From an uncultured Woeseiaceae bacterium (GTDB lineage Bacteria; Pseudomonadota; Gammaproteobacteria; Steroidobacterales; Woeseiaceae): DNA of 42,572 bases. Where the stretch lies: positions 1 to 42,572 of the forward strand of contig CAJJBK010000055.1 of NCBI GenBank assembly GCA_905182415.1. Direction: 5' to 3'. Positions 16,979 to 25,645 of this stretch are shown here, piece by piece. The notes beneath the pieces were generated by a model, which was not told the DNA's origin, made no database searches, and was given only the letters and a program-made list of their open reading frames with translations. The first letter of the stretch is position 1. Every line of letters begins with the position of its first letter. The translations under genes and the position numbers were made by a program.

Positions 16979-17728
16979 ATGTTTCGACTAAGTTTGGTTA
17001 TTCTTGGGTTTTTGATAAGCTCAACTACGTTTGCACAAAATAATAACGCAATCGAAGATAAGTTAAATGCAGCCCTTGCATCAGAAATAAGAACCACGGC
17101 AGAAAAAGCAAGAGATCGTAATAGAAAACCACTTGAAACCTTGAACTTTTTTCAGCTCAAAGATGACATGCGGGTACTTGAGTTGGTTGCCGGCGGTGGT
17201 TGGTATACCAAATTATTGGCCCCTATTCTAAAAGAAAATGGTGAGTACTATGTAGCTGTTTGGGCGGACAACCTTAAAAAAGGATTGTTATCTCAAAAAG
17301 GTTTTGAACATGTCAAAACGGTTGATGGTATTAATCCTTCTAGAAGTGGAGTCGGTCGCTTAAACACAATTGAGCCTTTTTCTCTGGGATTAACAAATTT
17401 AGATTTGGTTGTTACTTTCAGAAATATGCATAATTTCGATGTAGCAGGACGAAACGCGATTAATCAGGCAACTTACGATGCTTTGAAATCTGGTGGCTTA
17501 TATGGAGTTATTGATCATACAAGACGACATATGCAACCAATGACAAATGAAGTATGGCGTAGAGCAGATCCTATGCAGATAACAAAAGAATTACTGGATA
17601 TTGGGTTTGAACTTGCAGCTTATAGTGATCTTCATTATAGACCTGATGACGAATTACGTTATGAAGTAGGAAGAAAGTCAGTGACTGGAAATACTGATCG
17701 ATTCACTATGCTATTTAGAAAACCTTAA
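16979..17728 (+). CDS. Secreted SAM-methyltransferase-fold protein (COG4798-like)
   Basis: A 249-residue protein. It has a Sec signal peptide (FRLSLVILGFLISSTTFA, cleavage near residue 19) and a class I methyltransferase fold. The nucleotide-binding motif I is VLELVAGGGWYT (66-77). Later motifs are LDLVVTFRNMHNF and LKSGGLYGVIDHTR. It resembles the predicted methyltransferases of COG4798. A methyltransferase beyond the inner membrane would lack S-adenosylmethionine, so the protein may bind another ligand or have lost the activity. A ribosome binding site (AGGAG, 16967-16971) precedes the ATG. It sits within the polyamine region between the transporter and puuD; no functional link is proven. 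Confidence 0.78.
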   Translation: MFRLSLVILGFLISSTTFAQNNNAIEDKLNAALASEIRTTAEKARDRNRKPLETLNFFQLKDDMRVLELVAGGGWYTKLLAPILKENGEYYVAVWADNLKKGLLSQKGFEHVKTVDGINPSRSGVGRLNTIEPFSLGLTNLDLVVTFRNMHNFDVAGRNAINQATYDALKSGGLYGVIDHTRRHMQPMTNEVWRRADPMQITKELLDIGFELAAYSDLHYRPDDELRYEVGRKSVTGNTDRFTMLFRKP

Positions 17729-17788
17729 AAAATCATTTATAAAAAAACGAGGCCTTAGTGGCTTGTAAAAGTAAAACTAAGACAAAGC

Positions 17789-18541
17789 ATGAGCGAAAAA
17801 CCAGTTATTGCAGTTCCTGCTGATAGGAGACTCATCGGTATTCATCCATTTCATATGGTGGGTGAAAAATATATAACTGCCCTCAAAGATGCCGCTGAAG
17901 GTTTGCCATGGATGATACCGGCCACTGGCAATGACAGTATGCTTGATGATGTTTTTAGCAAAATTGATGGTCTATTTTTAACTGGGAGTATCTCAGATAT
18001 TGAGCCGCATCATTATCAAGGAAAATCAAGTCGTCCAGGAACGTTGCACGATCCTGGACGAGATGCCACCGTATTTCCACTCGCACGCAAAGCATTAGAT
18101 GCTGGTATGCCTATTTTTGCAGTTTGTCGAGGTTTTCAAGAATTAAATGTTTTGCTGGGAGGTACTTTACATCAACAGATACATGAGGTTGAGGGATATA
18201 TAGACCACCGTGAAAATAAAAATGATCCCATTGAGAAACAGTATGGGCCTGCACATACTGTTTCTTTGATAAAAGATAGTATGTTAAGCAGTTTCACAGA
18301 TCAGGAAACAGTGAGTGTTAATTCACTGCATGGTCAGGGAGTTGATCGAATTGCTTCGGGAGTAAATATAGAGGCCATAGCGGAAGATGGAGTAATTGAG
18401 GCCTTTAAAGTTAGTGATACAGATGGGTTTGCTTATGCGGTTCAGTGGCATCCAGAATGGAAGGTTTTGGAGAACCCTTTATCGCTTTCAATATTCAGAG
18501 CATTCGGTGATGCGTGTCGAGAATATGCACAAAAAAAATGA
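17789..18541 (+). CDS. puuD: Gamma-glutamyl-GABA hydrolase
   Basis: A 250-residue class I glutamine-amidotransferase-fold hydrolase (peptidase C26). It frees GABA and glutamate from gamma-glutamyl-GABA, the last step of the Puu route. The nucleophile is Cys113 in FAVCRGFQELNVLLGG. The His-Glu pair is at 221/223 in QWHPEW, and VNSLHGQGVD (177-186) is typical. Length matches E. coli PuuD (254). It is followed 42 bases later by the second PuuA-like gene, as in many puu/pau clusters. Confidence 0.93.
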   Translation: MSEKPVIAVPADRRLIGIHPFHMVGEKYITALKDAAEGLPWMIPATGNDSMLDDVFSKIDGLFLTGSISDIEPHHYQGKSSRPGTLHDPGRDATVFPLARKALDAGMPIFAVCRGFQELNVLLGGTLHQQIHEVEGYIDHRENKNDPIEKQYGPAHTVSLIKDSMLSSFTDQETVSVNSLHGQGVDRIASGVNIEAIAEDGVIEAFKVSDTDGFAYAVQWHPEWKVLENPLSLSIFRAFGDACREYAQKK

Positions 18542-18583
18542 TCAATAATTTTAATTAACGTGCTTTAGCACATTGGGTTAATA

Positions 18584-19915
18584 GTGAGTAAAAAAGATAT
18601 TTTTAATAATTGGTTTAAGCAGCATGATATAGAAGATGTCGAAGTCTTATTGCCAGATATGGCGGGAGCAGCGCGCGGTAAAATAATTCCTGCATCAAGT
18701 TTTGGTGAAGGTGAAATGAAGATGCCAGAAGCTATATTTGGCCAAACTGTTTCTGGTAACTATTACGAGACTGACGACAACGTTGAAGATCGGGATATGT
18801 TGCTGGTTCCTGATCCAGATACCCTCTGTTCCGTTCCTTGGATGGAGCTTCCAACAGCATCGGTTATATTTGATGGTTTTACGAAAGATGGAGAAGAAAT
18901 CTTAACCTCCCCAAGAAGAGTGCTTCAGAATGTATTGTCACTATATAGTCAACAAGGCTGGAATCCAGTGGTTGCTCCAGAAGCAGAATTCTATTTACTG
19001 AATCCATCTACGGACATAAATGTTGAAATAGAACCGCCAGAAGGACGGCTAGGGCGAACGGATACCTCTAAGCAACCTTATAGTTTGGATGCAATGAATA
19101 ATTTTGATCCATTTATTAATCAAGTTTATGAATATAGTGAGCTACAAGGAATTAACATTGATAATGTCTCGCAAGAAATGGGTCCTGCTCAGCTGGAGAT
19201 CAATTTTGTCCACGGCGATGCTTTATCACTAGCTGATCAAGTTTTTCGCTTTAAACGAACTGTTCGTGAAGTAGCAATTATGCATGGAATGCATGCAACT
19301 TTTATGGCTAGGCCAATAACTGGAGAAGCTGGTAGCGCTTTGCATATTCACCAAAGTATCCTTGACAAAAGTGGGGAAAATATATTTTCGAATAAAAATG
19401 GTACACAGACAGATTTATTTCTGAATTATATTGGTGGTTTGCAGAAATATATGCCTGAAGCACTACTTTTATTCGCCCCTTATGCTAATTCATATCGACG
19501 TTTCTTAAGCTATTGGTCGTCACCAGTCAATTTAGAATGGGCCGTGGATAATAGAAGTGTGGGTTTAAGGGTGCCTGATTGCGAACCTCATAATCGTCGG
19601 GTAGAAAATCGTTTAGCTGGATCGGACGTAAATCCTTATCTAGTATTGGCGGCAACTCTGGCTTGTGGTTATCTGGGTATGATTGAAAAAATTAAACCAC
19701 GAGACTCAATCGAGGGAAGTGCATATGATCTTCCTTTTGACTTGCATCGAAATATGTATGCTTCCATAGATGCTTTTTCAGCGAGTAAAGCTATGCGCAA
19801 GATGCTAGGCGATTCGTTTGTCGATATGTATTCTGGCATCAAGCAAAAAGAACATGAACAATTTCAAGAAATCATTACTCCTTGGGAGAGAGAAGTATTG
19901 ATGTTGAACGTTTAA
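18584..19915 (+). CDS. puuA: Gamma-glutamylputrescine synthetase (second glutamine-synthetase-like copy)
   Basis: A 443-residue glutamine synthetase-fold ligase. It probably makes gamma-glutamylputrescine from glutamate, putrescine and ATP, the entry step of the Puu route. Motifs are APEAEFYLLNP, GPAQLEINFVHGD, GSALHIHQSIL, NSYRRFLSYWSSPVNLEWAVDNRSV-type arginine region and NRLAGSDVNPYL. The start is GTG at 18584. It is directly downstream of puuD. It differs clearly from the copy at 12.7-14.1 kb, in particular in the arginine region (YWSSPVNLEW against MFAPVEPNWG). Assignment to putrescine is by linkage to puuD. Confidence 0.87.
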   Translation: MSKKDIFNNWFKQHDIEDVEVLLPDMAGAARGKIIPASSFGEGEMKMPEAIFGQTVSGNYYETDDNVEDRDMLLVPDPDTLCSVPWMELPTASVIFDGFTKDGEEILTSPRRVLQNVLSLYSQQGWNPVVAPEAEFYLLNPSTDINVEIEPPEGRLGRTDTSKQPYSLDAMNNFDPFINQVYEYSELQGINIDNVSQEMGPAQLEINFVHGDALSLADQVFRFKRTVREVAIMHGMHATFMARPITGEAGSALHIHQSILDKSGENIFSNKNGTQTDLFLNYIGGLQKYMPEALLLFAPYANSYRRFLSYWSSPVNLEWAVDNRSVGLRVPDCEPHNRRVENRLAGSDVNPYLVLAATLACGYLGMIEKIKPRDSIEGSAYDLPFDLHRNMYASIDAFSASKAMRKMLGDSFVDMYSGIKQKEHEQFQEIITPWEREVLMLNV

Positions 19916-19916
19916 G

Positions 19917-19945
19917 CATAATATGAAATTTTATATCATATTATG
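19917..19945. promoter_or_regulatory. Palindromic operator, copy 2 (probable IclR site)
   Basis: Arms CATAATATGA (19917-19926) and TCATATTATG (19936-19945) are perfect reverse complements with a nine-base A/T spacer. The flanking A at 19946 matches copy 1. Arm sequence, spacer length and half-site pattern TCAT/ATGA repeat those of the site in front of iclR. It begins two bases after the end of the second synthetase gene and precedes the seven-gene polyamine operon by about 85 bases. Confidence 0.72.
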
Positions 19946-19954
19946 AGGTAAGAA

Positions 19955-19978
19955 AGACAATTGAGATTACAATTGTCT
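19955..19978. repeat. Perfect 9-base inverted repeat in the operon leader
   Basis: AGACAATTG (19955-19963) and CAATTGTCT (19970-19978) are exact reverse complements around a six-base spacer. The repeat lies between the IclR-type site and the aminotransferase start. It has no T-run after it, so it is not a standard terminator. It could be a second operator or an RNA hairpin in the leader. Confidence 0.5.
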
Positions 19979-20030
19979 AGTATTAGATTATATATTTATC
20001 GTTAAGTAAAAATTTATTAAGGAGCGAGAT

Positions 20031-21404
20031 ATGTCTCTCTTAGAGCAACGCACCAAGGCGGACTGGCAAGCATTGGATAGTGATCATTATATTCATCCGT
20101 TTACGGATCATAAGGATCTAGGCGAAAAAAAGAGTCGTATTATTGTAAGGGCGAAAGGCGTATACATATATGATGTGGACGACAATGAAATTTTAGACGC
20201 AATGTCTGGTCTTTGGTGTGTAAATGCCGGTTATGGCAGAACTGAATTGGCTGATGCTGCCTCGGATCAACTCAAAGAATTACCTTATTACAACAGTTTC
20301 TTTCAATGCGCTAATCCTCCATCTATAGAACTAGCACAGATGCTCAAAAACATCACTCAAGCACATTTAAATCGTGTTTTTTATACTGGCTCAGGATCCG
20401 AATCAATCGATACCATGATTAGAATAGTAAGGCGGTATTGGGAGGTTATGGGACAACCGAAGCGGACCACGATCATAGCAAGAAAAAACGCTTATCATGG
20501 CTCCACAATTGCAGGTGTGAGCCTTGGTGGAATGAGTCCAATGCATTCTCAAGGTGGACCTTTGTTACCTGGTATTGAGCATATTGAACAGCCTTATTGG
20601 TTTGAATCAGATCGCAGTCTTTCCCAGGCAGATTTCGGATTGAAAATGGCCGGTTTACTGGAGGAGAGAATCCTTGAGCTTGGAGCTGAGAATGTGGCAG
20701 CATTTGTTGGCGAACCTATCCAAGGTGCTGGTGGTGTAATCATTCCGCCTGATAACTATTGGCCAGAAATAGAACGCATTTGTAAACACTATGGAGTGCT
20801 GTTAGTTAATGATGAGGTTATTTGTGGTTTTGGGCGATTAGGAGAGTGGTTCGGCTCAGATCATTTTAAAGTAAAGCCGGATTTAATAACTTTTGCCAAG
20901 GGTGTAACTTCAGGTTATCTCCCTTTGGGTGGTGTAATGGTTGGTGATAAAGTGGCTGATGTCCTGATAGAAAAAGGTGGTGAGTTTAATCATGGGTTTA
21001 CTTATTCAGGGCACCCTGCATCGTGTGCGGTTGCGATTAAAAATATACAAATATTGCAAAATGAAAAACTGGTTGAACGTGTTAAAAATGATATCGGTCC
21101 CTATATGCAGAAAAAATGGCATGCTCTAGCAGAGCACCCTGTTGTGGGCGAAACTAGAATGGTCGGTTTAATGGGTGCAATGGAATTAGTCTCTAGCAAG
21201 ACATCATGCGAAAGATTTGATGATAAGAGCACAGCAGGTACAGTTTATAGAGATTTTGCTGTTAATAATGGACTGGTGATGAGGGCGGTTGGCGATACAA
21301 TTGTAACTTCACCGCCACTGATTATTAGTCATGATGAAGTGGATGAATTGATCGAGAAAACTTGGAAATGCCTTGATCATACTCAAAAAGTAATGGCTTC
21401 TTAA
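20031..21404 (+). CDS. Class III aminotransferase, putrescine/omega-amine:pyruvate type
   Basis: A 457-residue PLP-dependent omega-aminotransferase. PLP lysine is Lys290 in TFAKGVTSGYLPLGG and the pyridine-binding Asp is Asp261 in VNDEVICGFGRLGEWFG. YTGSGSESIDTMI (118-130) and AYHGSTIAG contact the phosphate. The sequence resembles SpuC-type putrescine:pyruvate aminotransferases, so it may move the amino group of putrescine or related diamines to pyruvate. GABA or other omega-amino acids are alternatives. A strong ribosome binding site (AAGGAG) precedes the ATG. It is the first gene of a seven-gene operon under the second palindromic operator. Confidence 0.87.
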   Translation: MSLLEQRTKADWQALDSDHYIHPFTDHKDLGEKKSRIIVRAKGVYIYDVDDNEILDAMSGLWCVNAGYGRTELADAASDQLKELPYYNSFFQCANPPSIELAQMLKNITQAHLNRVFYTGSGSESIDTMIRIVRRYWEVMGQPKRTTIIARKNAYHGSTIAGVSLGGMSPMHSQGGPLLPGIEHIEQPYWFESDRSLSQADFGLKMAGLLEERILELGAENVAAFVGEPIQGAGGVIIPPDNYWPEIERICKHYGVLLVNDEVICGFGRLGEWFGSDHFKVKPDLITFAKGVTSGYLPLGGVMVGDKVADVLIEKGGEFNHGFTYSGHPASCAVAIKNIQILQNEKLVERVKNDIGPYMQKKWHALAEHPVVGETRMVGLMGAMELVSSKTSCERFDDKSTAGTVYRDFAVNNGLVMRAVGDTIVTSPPLIISHDEVDELIEKTWKCLDHTQKVMAS

Positions 21405-21425
21405 TTCAAAAATAAAGAAAATAAT

Positions 21426-22400
21426 ATGAATAAAAAGAATGGTAAAAATATGGATCGACCGGAATTATATGGCCTAAAGCTTGAACCAACCTACTCTGGG
21501 TCTACGACTTTTTATCGGCGCGAAGCATCACAAGATCTAAATGGTGTTGATTTGGCTGTCACTGGAATACCTCTTGATACAGCTGTAACTAATCGGCCAG
21601 GAACAAGATTTGGACCACGTGCGGTGAGGTCAGCTTCTACAATTTTAGCTTGGGAAAGACCATATGGCTTAGATTTTAATCCCGTCGATCGAATTGCAAT
21701 GGTGGATTATGGTGACTGCTATTTTGATTTTGGTGCACCTGAATCGGTCCCAAATTCAATTGAAGCTCATATTTCTTCGATAATCAACCAGGGATCGGCT
21801 GTGTTTAGTATTGGTGGTGATCACTTTGTCAGTTATCCAATACTAAAAGCGCATGCAAAAAAATATAAAGAGCCAATATCATTGATTCAATTTGATGCTC
21901 ATACTGATACCTGGGAAGCAGGTGAGGGAGATGATGAGCCAGCAGATGAAAATAGAATTGATCATGGCACCATGTTTTATCAGGCCACAAAAGACGGAAT
22001 ACTTGACCCAAAAAGCTCAGTTCAGATTGGAATTAGAACTGAAAATCCAGATACCATGGGCTTTAATATTCTAGATGCACCTTGGGTGCATAATAATGGG
22101 ATTGAAGCGGTTATCAAAAAAACACTTGAGATAGTCGGTGATAAACCTGTTTACATGACTTTTGATATTGACTGTCTTGACCCAAGTTATGCTCCAGGTA
22201 CAGGAACTCCTGTTTGTGGTGGACTAAGTACCCATCAAGCAATGAGTATTATTCGGGGCCTTTCTGGAATCAATTTAATCGGGATGGATTTAGTTGAAGT
22301 TTCACCAGCGTATGATGTTGGAGAAATTACGGCATTAGCGGGAGCTCATGTTGCCATGGAAATGATTGCAGTTTTTGCAAGTAAATCAGAATTTAAATAG
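21426..22400 (+). CDS. Agmatinase/ureohydrolase family enzyme
   Basis: A 324-residue binuclear manganese ureohydrolase. Metal ligands are His133 (SIGGDHF), Asp157/His159/Asp161 (QFDAHTDTW) and Asp247/Asp249 (TFDIDCLDP). NRPGTRFGPRAVRSAS and PGTGTPVCGGL are also typical. Hydrolysis of agmatine to putrescine and urea fits the operon. 4-Guanidinobutyrate or 3-guanidinopropionate are possible substrates because these enzymes are close relatives. A second in-frame ATG at 21450 (MDRPELYG) begins nearer to the conserved part, so the first eight codons are uncertain. It lies 21 bases after the aminotransferase gene. Confidence 0.88.
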   Translation: MNKKNGKNMDRPELYGLKLEPTYSGSTTFYRREASQDLNGVDLAVTGIPLDTAVTNRPGTRFGPRAVRSASTILAWERPYGLDFNPVDRIAMVDYGDCYFDFGAPESVPNSIEAHISSIINQGSAVFSIGGDHFVSYPILKAHAKKYKEPISLIQFDAHTDTWEAGEGDDEPADENRIDHGTMFYQATKDGILDPKSSVQIGIRTENPDTMGFNILDAPWVHNNGIEAVIKKTLEIVGDKPVYMTFDIDCLDPSYAPGTGTPVCGGLSTHQAMSIIRGLSGINLIGMDLVEVSPAYDVGEITALAGAHVAMEMIAVFASKSEFK

Positions 22401-22412
22401 TGGATTTTTAGA

Positions 22413-23699
22413 ATGATAGAAACATCAGAGCATACCGCTTCTTATTACGCCGCTTCCAGCAATTGGCAAACTGATTATCCTAAACTTCAAGGAGAAATTA
22501 GCGTTGATATAGCTGTGGTGGGCGGAGGTTTCACTGGAATCTCTACCGCGCTTAGATTGATCGAGAATGGTTACAAAGTGGCTATTGTCGAAGCTAATAG
22601 GATCAGTTGGGGCGCCTCTGGAAGGAATGGTGGACAACTCATTGATGGGTTTGTAATGGATTTAGATAAATTTGAAAAAAAAGTGGGTAAGGCAGGTGCT
22701 GACATCGCTTATCAGATGGGTATTGAATCTCGCGATGTAGTTTTAGAAAGAATAGAGAAATATTCAATTGATTGTGATTTGCGTTTTGGATTCCTAGATG
22801 TGGCAATGAATCAAGGTGATATTGATGAATTTCATGAGTGGATCGAAGATAAAGATAAAAAAAACTACCCTCATAAAATGGAATTTATACCTAAAGAAAA
22901 ATTACAAGAGCATATTGGTTCAGAGCGATATATTGCTGGTGTTGTTAACTACGGCAACGGTCATCTACATCCTTTAAATCTATGCATCGGTGAAGCACGC
23001 GCTATAACAGAACAAGGCGGTTTAATTTTCGAACAATCCAAAGTAATTAAAGTTAAGCATGGCGCAAAACCACAAGTTATTACCAAAGAAGGCGTTATTA
23101 ATGCAAAAAAAGTAGTGCTCGCTGGCAATGCTTATTTAGGTAAAACCGAACCTAAGCTTGCTGGTTCAGTTATTCCTGCAGGAAGTTATATAATTGCTAC
23201 AGAGCCTCTCTCAGAAGATCTTGCCAATGAGTTATTACCCTCAAATATGGCGGTATGCGATCAGCGAGTAGGCTTGGATTATTTTAGATTATCGGCGGAT
23301 AGAAGAATGTTATTTGGTGGATTATGTAATTATTCTGGAAGACATCCTAGAAGTATAACTGGAGTACTTAAACCTAAAATGGAACGTGCCTTTCCCCAGC
23401 TAAAGAAGGCGAAAATTGATTATGAATGGGGTGGTTATATAGGGATTAGTATGAATCGAATCCCACAGATGGGACGAATTGAAAATAACACTTACTATAT
23501 ACAAGGTTATTCTGGGCATGGTGTAGCGCCAACACATATTGCGGGCAATGTTATTGCTGATGCGATTATGGGCGACACGGAGAGATTTGATGTATTTGAT
23601 AAGGTATGGCATTTAAAGTTACCGGGAGGCTTGTGGTTTGCTAATCCTGCTTTAGCTCTTGGTATGATGTACCATCGAATTCGAGAGCTACTAGCCTAG
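22413..23699 (+). CDS. puuB: Gamma-glutamylputrescine oxidase
   Basis: A 428-residue FAD amine oxidase of the DAO family. It oxidises gamma-glutamylputrescine to gamma-glutamyl-gamma-aminobutyraldehyde. The N-terminus HTASYYAASSNW precedes the dinucleotide motif VDIAVVGGGFTGIS (31-44) and SWGASGRNGGQL. The C-terminal half has WGGYIGISMNRIPQMG and YSGHGVAPTHIAGN, which close the FAD site. This order is canonical, unlike the permuted DAO-like protein at 2.1-3.3 kb. It sits 12 bases after the agmatinase-family gene and 15 bases before the spermidine-dehydrogenase-like gene. Confidence 0.9.
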   Translation: MIETSEHTASYYAASSNWQTDYPKLQGEISVDIAVVGGGFTGISTALRLIENGYKVAIVEANRISWGASGRNGGQLIDGFVMDLDKFEKKVGKAGADIAYQMGIESRDVVLERIEKYSIDCDLRFGFLDVAMNQGDIDEFHEWIEDKDKKNYPHKMEFIPKEKLQEHIGSERYIAGVVNYGNGHLHPLNLCIGEARAITEQGGLIFEQSKVIKVKHGAKPQVITKEGVINAKKVVLAGNAYLGKTEPKLAGSVIPAGSYIIATEPLSEDLANELLPSNMAVCDQRVGLDYFRLSADRRMLFGGLCNYSGRHPRSITGVLKPKMERAFPQLKKAKIDYEWGGYIGISMNRIPQMGRIENNTYYIQGYSGHGVAPTHIAGNVIADAIMGDTERFDVFDKVWHLKLPGGLWFANPALALGMMYHRIRELLA

Positions 23700-23714
23700 T
23701 AGTATTGAATCTAA

Positions 23715-25613
23715 ATGAAGAGAAAACTCAATATAAGCCGGCGTGATTTTGTAAATGGGTTTGCTCTCAGCCTTGCAGCAGGCACAACTTTATCGCCATT
23801 TGAGTTGCTTGCTAATAATAATTTAGCTTTATCGAGTGCTTATTACCCCCCCGCAATGACTGGAATGAGAGGAAGCCATCAAGGATCTTTTGAGGTGGCT
23901 CACGCATTAGCATGGGCCGGCGCGAAATTTGATGAACCTAAGCACCAAACTGATACCGATTATGATTTAATTGTGGTTGGTGGTGGTCTTTCTGGTTTAT
24001 CTGCCGCTTACTTTTATCGCCAGCGTTATGGTAATGATGCAAAAATTCTTGTTATAGACAACCATGATGATTTTGGTGGTCATGCCAAAAGAAACGAATT
24101 TACGGTCGATGGTAAAAAACTAATCGGTTATGGTGGCAGTCAATCTATCGATACACCCAATTCATATTCGACTCCCGCTAAAAAATTATTGAAAGATATC
24201 GGCGTTATCACTGAACGTTTCTATGATTATTATGATCAAGGGTATTTTGAAACTCGAAATTTAAAACGAGGTCTTTATTTTAGTAATGAGTTGTATGGTA
24301 AAGACGTAGTTTGTGAGAATTTACTGAGAACTGATATAAATAAAGATGATAATGATTTGATTGATATTTTTAATGCATTTCCCCTTGCTGAAGAATCTAA
24401 AAAAGCACTAATTAATTTATTAGAATCAAAGAAGAATTATCTTCAGGATGAACCCTCATTAACAAAAAGAATCGCATTGATGCGGGCAACCAGTTATAGC
24501 GATTTCTTGAGAAAATTTACGAAAGTTCCAGAAGAAGTAGTGCTTTTATACAGAGATAGTCATCGTGGATTATGGGGTGTAGGTTGGGATGCACTTTCAA
24601 CTCTTGAAGCTTATAAAGCGAATATGCCTGGAACTCGATATCTAGATTTAGAGGTGGATTCTGTTAATCCCCATAATATGTATGAGCGAGAGGAGCCTTA
24701 TATCTTTCATTTCCCAGATGGCAATGCTGGCGTTGCCAGAGCATTAGTCAATAAGCTCGTCCCAGGCTCAATAAACGCAGAGACTATGGAAGCTCAAGTT
24801 AAAGCAAAAGTTGATTATGATGCTTTGGATTTAAAGTCTTCAAAAGTGCGTATTCGACTTAACTCTTCTGTGGTTAAAGTGGAGCACACACCTAACCAGG
24901 AATCGGTTAATGTAACTTATATTAATGACGGCGAGTCATACAGAGTTAAGGGTAGACATGTTGTAATGGCTTGTTATAACAATATGTTGCCTCATTTATG
25001 CCCAGAACTACCATTAGCCCAAAAAGAAGCGCTTGATTACGCAACGAAAATTCCATTGGTCTATATCAGTATCGCGGTAAGGAATTGGCGGGCACTTCAT
25101 AACCTTGGTTTTCAAAGTATTACTATTCCACAACCTAAACTGATGCATTCTTTTGGTTTGGACTTCCCAGTAAGTATGGGAGGCTATGATTTTACGCAAA
25201 ATCCAAATCAACCAACGATTCTGCATGGTACTTATGTCCCCACTGATCCAGATAAGGGTTTGAGTTCAAAACAACAAGCGATCAATGGTAGAAGACAGCT
25301 GTATGAAATTAGTTTTGATCAATTTGAGCGCGATATCATTGAGCAAATGCAAGGCTCACTTAAGGGTGGGGGTTTTGATGCCGAGAGAGATATTGCAGGC
25401 ATAACGGTAAATCGATGGCCACATGGTTATGCATGGGAGTACAATGATTTTTCTGATCCTGCTGAATATAATCCTTATAATGGACCGCATATTAAAGGAA
25501 GAGCGAGGATTGGGCGTATCTCCATAGCAAATTCAGATGCTTCGGCTTATGCTTATGTTGATGGCGCTATTGATGCGGCAGATCGAGCTGTGAATGAACA
25601 ATTAAAGATATAA
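23715..25613 (+). CDS. spdH: Spermidine dehydrogenase-like flavoprotein, Tat-exported
   Basis: A 632-residue flavoprotein. A twin-arginine signal (NISRRDFVNGFALSLAAG, residues 6-23) suggests folded export to the periplasm. The FAD motif is IVVGGGLSGLSAAY (86-99), preceded by MRGSHQGSFEVAHALAWAG (51-69), a segment typical of the SpdH family. Length is near that of Pseudomonas aeruginosa SpdH (about 620). SpdH oxidatively cleaves spermidine, giving 4-aminobutanal and 1,3-diaminopropane. The C-terminal end WPHGYAWEYN and IGRISIANSDASAYAYVDGAIDAADRAV fits the flavin domain closure. The neighbouring omega-aminotransferase and MmsA genes can take the C3 product onward. Confidence 0.85.
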   Translation: MKRKLNISRRDFVNGFALSLAAGTTLSPFELLANNNLALSSAYYPPAMTGMRGSHQGSFEVAHALAWAGAKFDEPKHQTDTDYDLIVVGGGLSGLSAAYFYRQRYGNDAKILVIDNHDDFGGHAKRNEFTVDGKKLIGYGGSQSIDTPNSYSTPAKKLLKDIGVITERFYDYYDQGYFETRNLKRGLYFSNELYGKDVVCENLLRTDINKDDNDLIDIFNAFPLAEESKKALINLLESKKNYLQDEPSLTKRIALMRATSYSDFLRKFTKVPEEVVLLYRDSHRGLWGVGWDALSTLEAYKANMPGTRYLDLEVDSVNPHNMYEREEPYIFHFPDGNAGVARALVNKLVPGSINAETMEAQVKAKVDYDALDLKSSKVRIRLNSSVVKVEHTPNQESVNVTYINDGESYRVKGRHVVMACYNNMLPHLCPELPLAQKEALDYATKIPLVYISIAVRNWRALHNLGFQSITIPQPKLMHSFGLDFPVSMGGYDFTQNPNQPTILHGTYVPTDPDKGLSSKQQAINGRRQLYEISFDQFERDIIEQMQGSLKGGGFDAERDIAGITVNRWPHGYAWEYNDFSDPAEYNPYNGPHIKGRARIGRISIANSDASAYAYVDGAIDAADRAVNEQLKI

Positions 25614-25645
25614 ATGAAAAATTCTTATAATTAAAGGGGAAAACA

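Noticed and set aside
18560-18571. Small hairpin GTGC-TTTA-GCAC between puuD and the second synthetase gene
   Set aside because: Only four base pairs and no T-run; too small to call a terminator or regulatory RNA.
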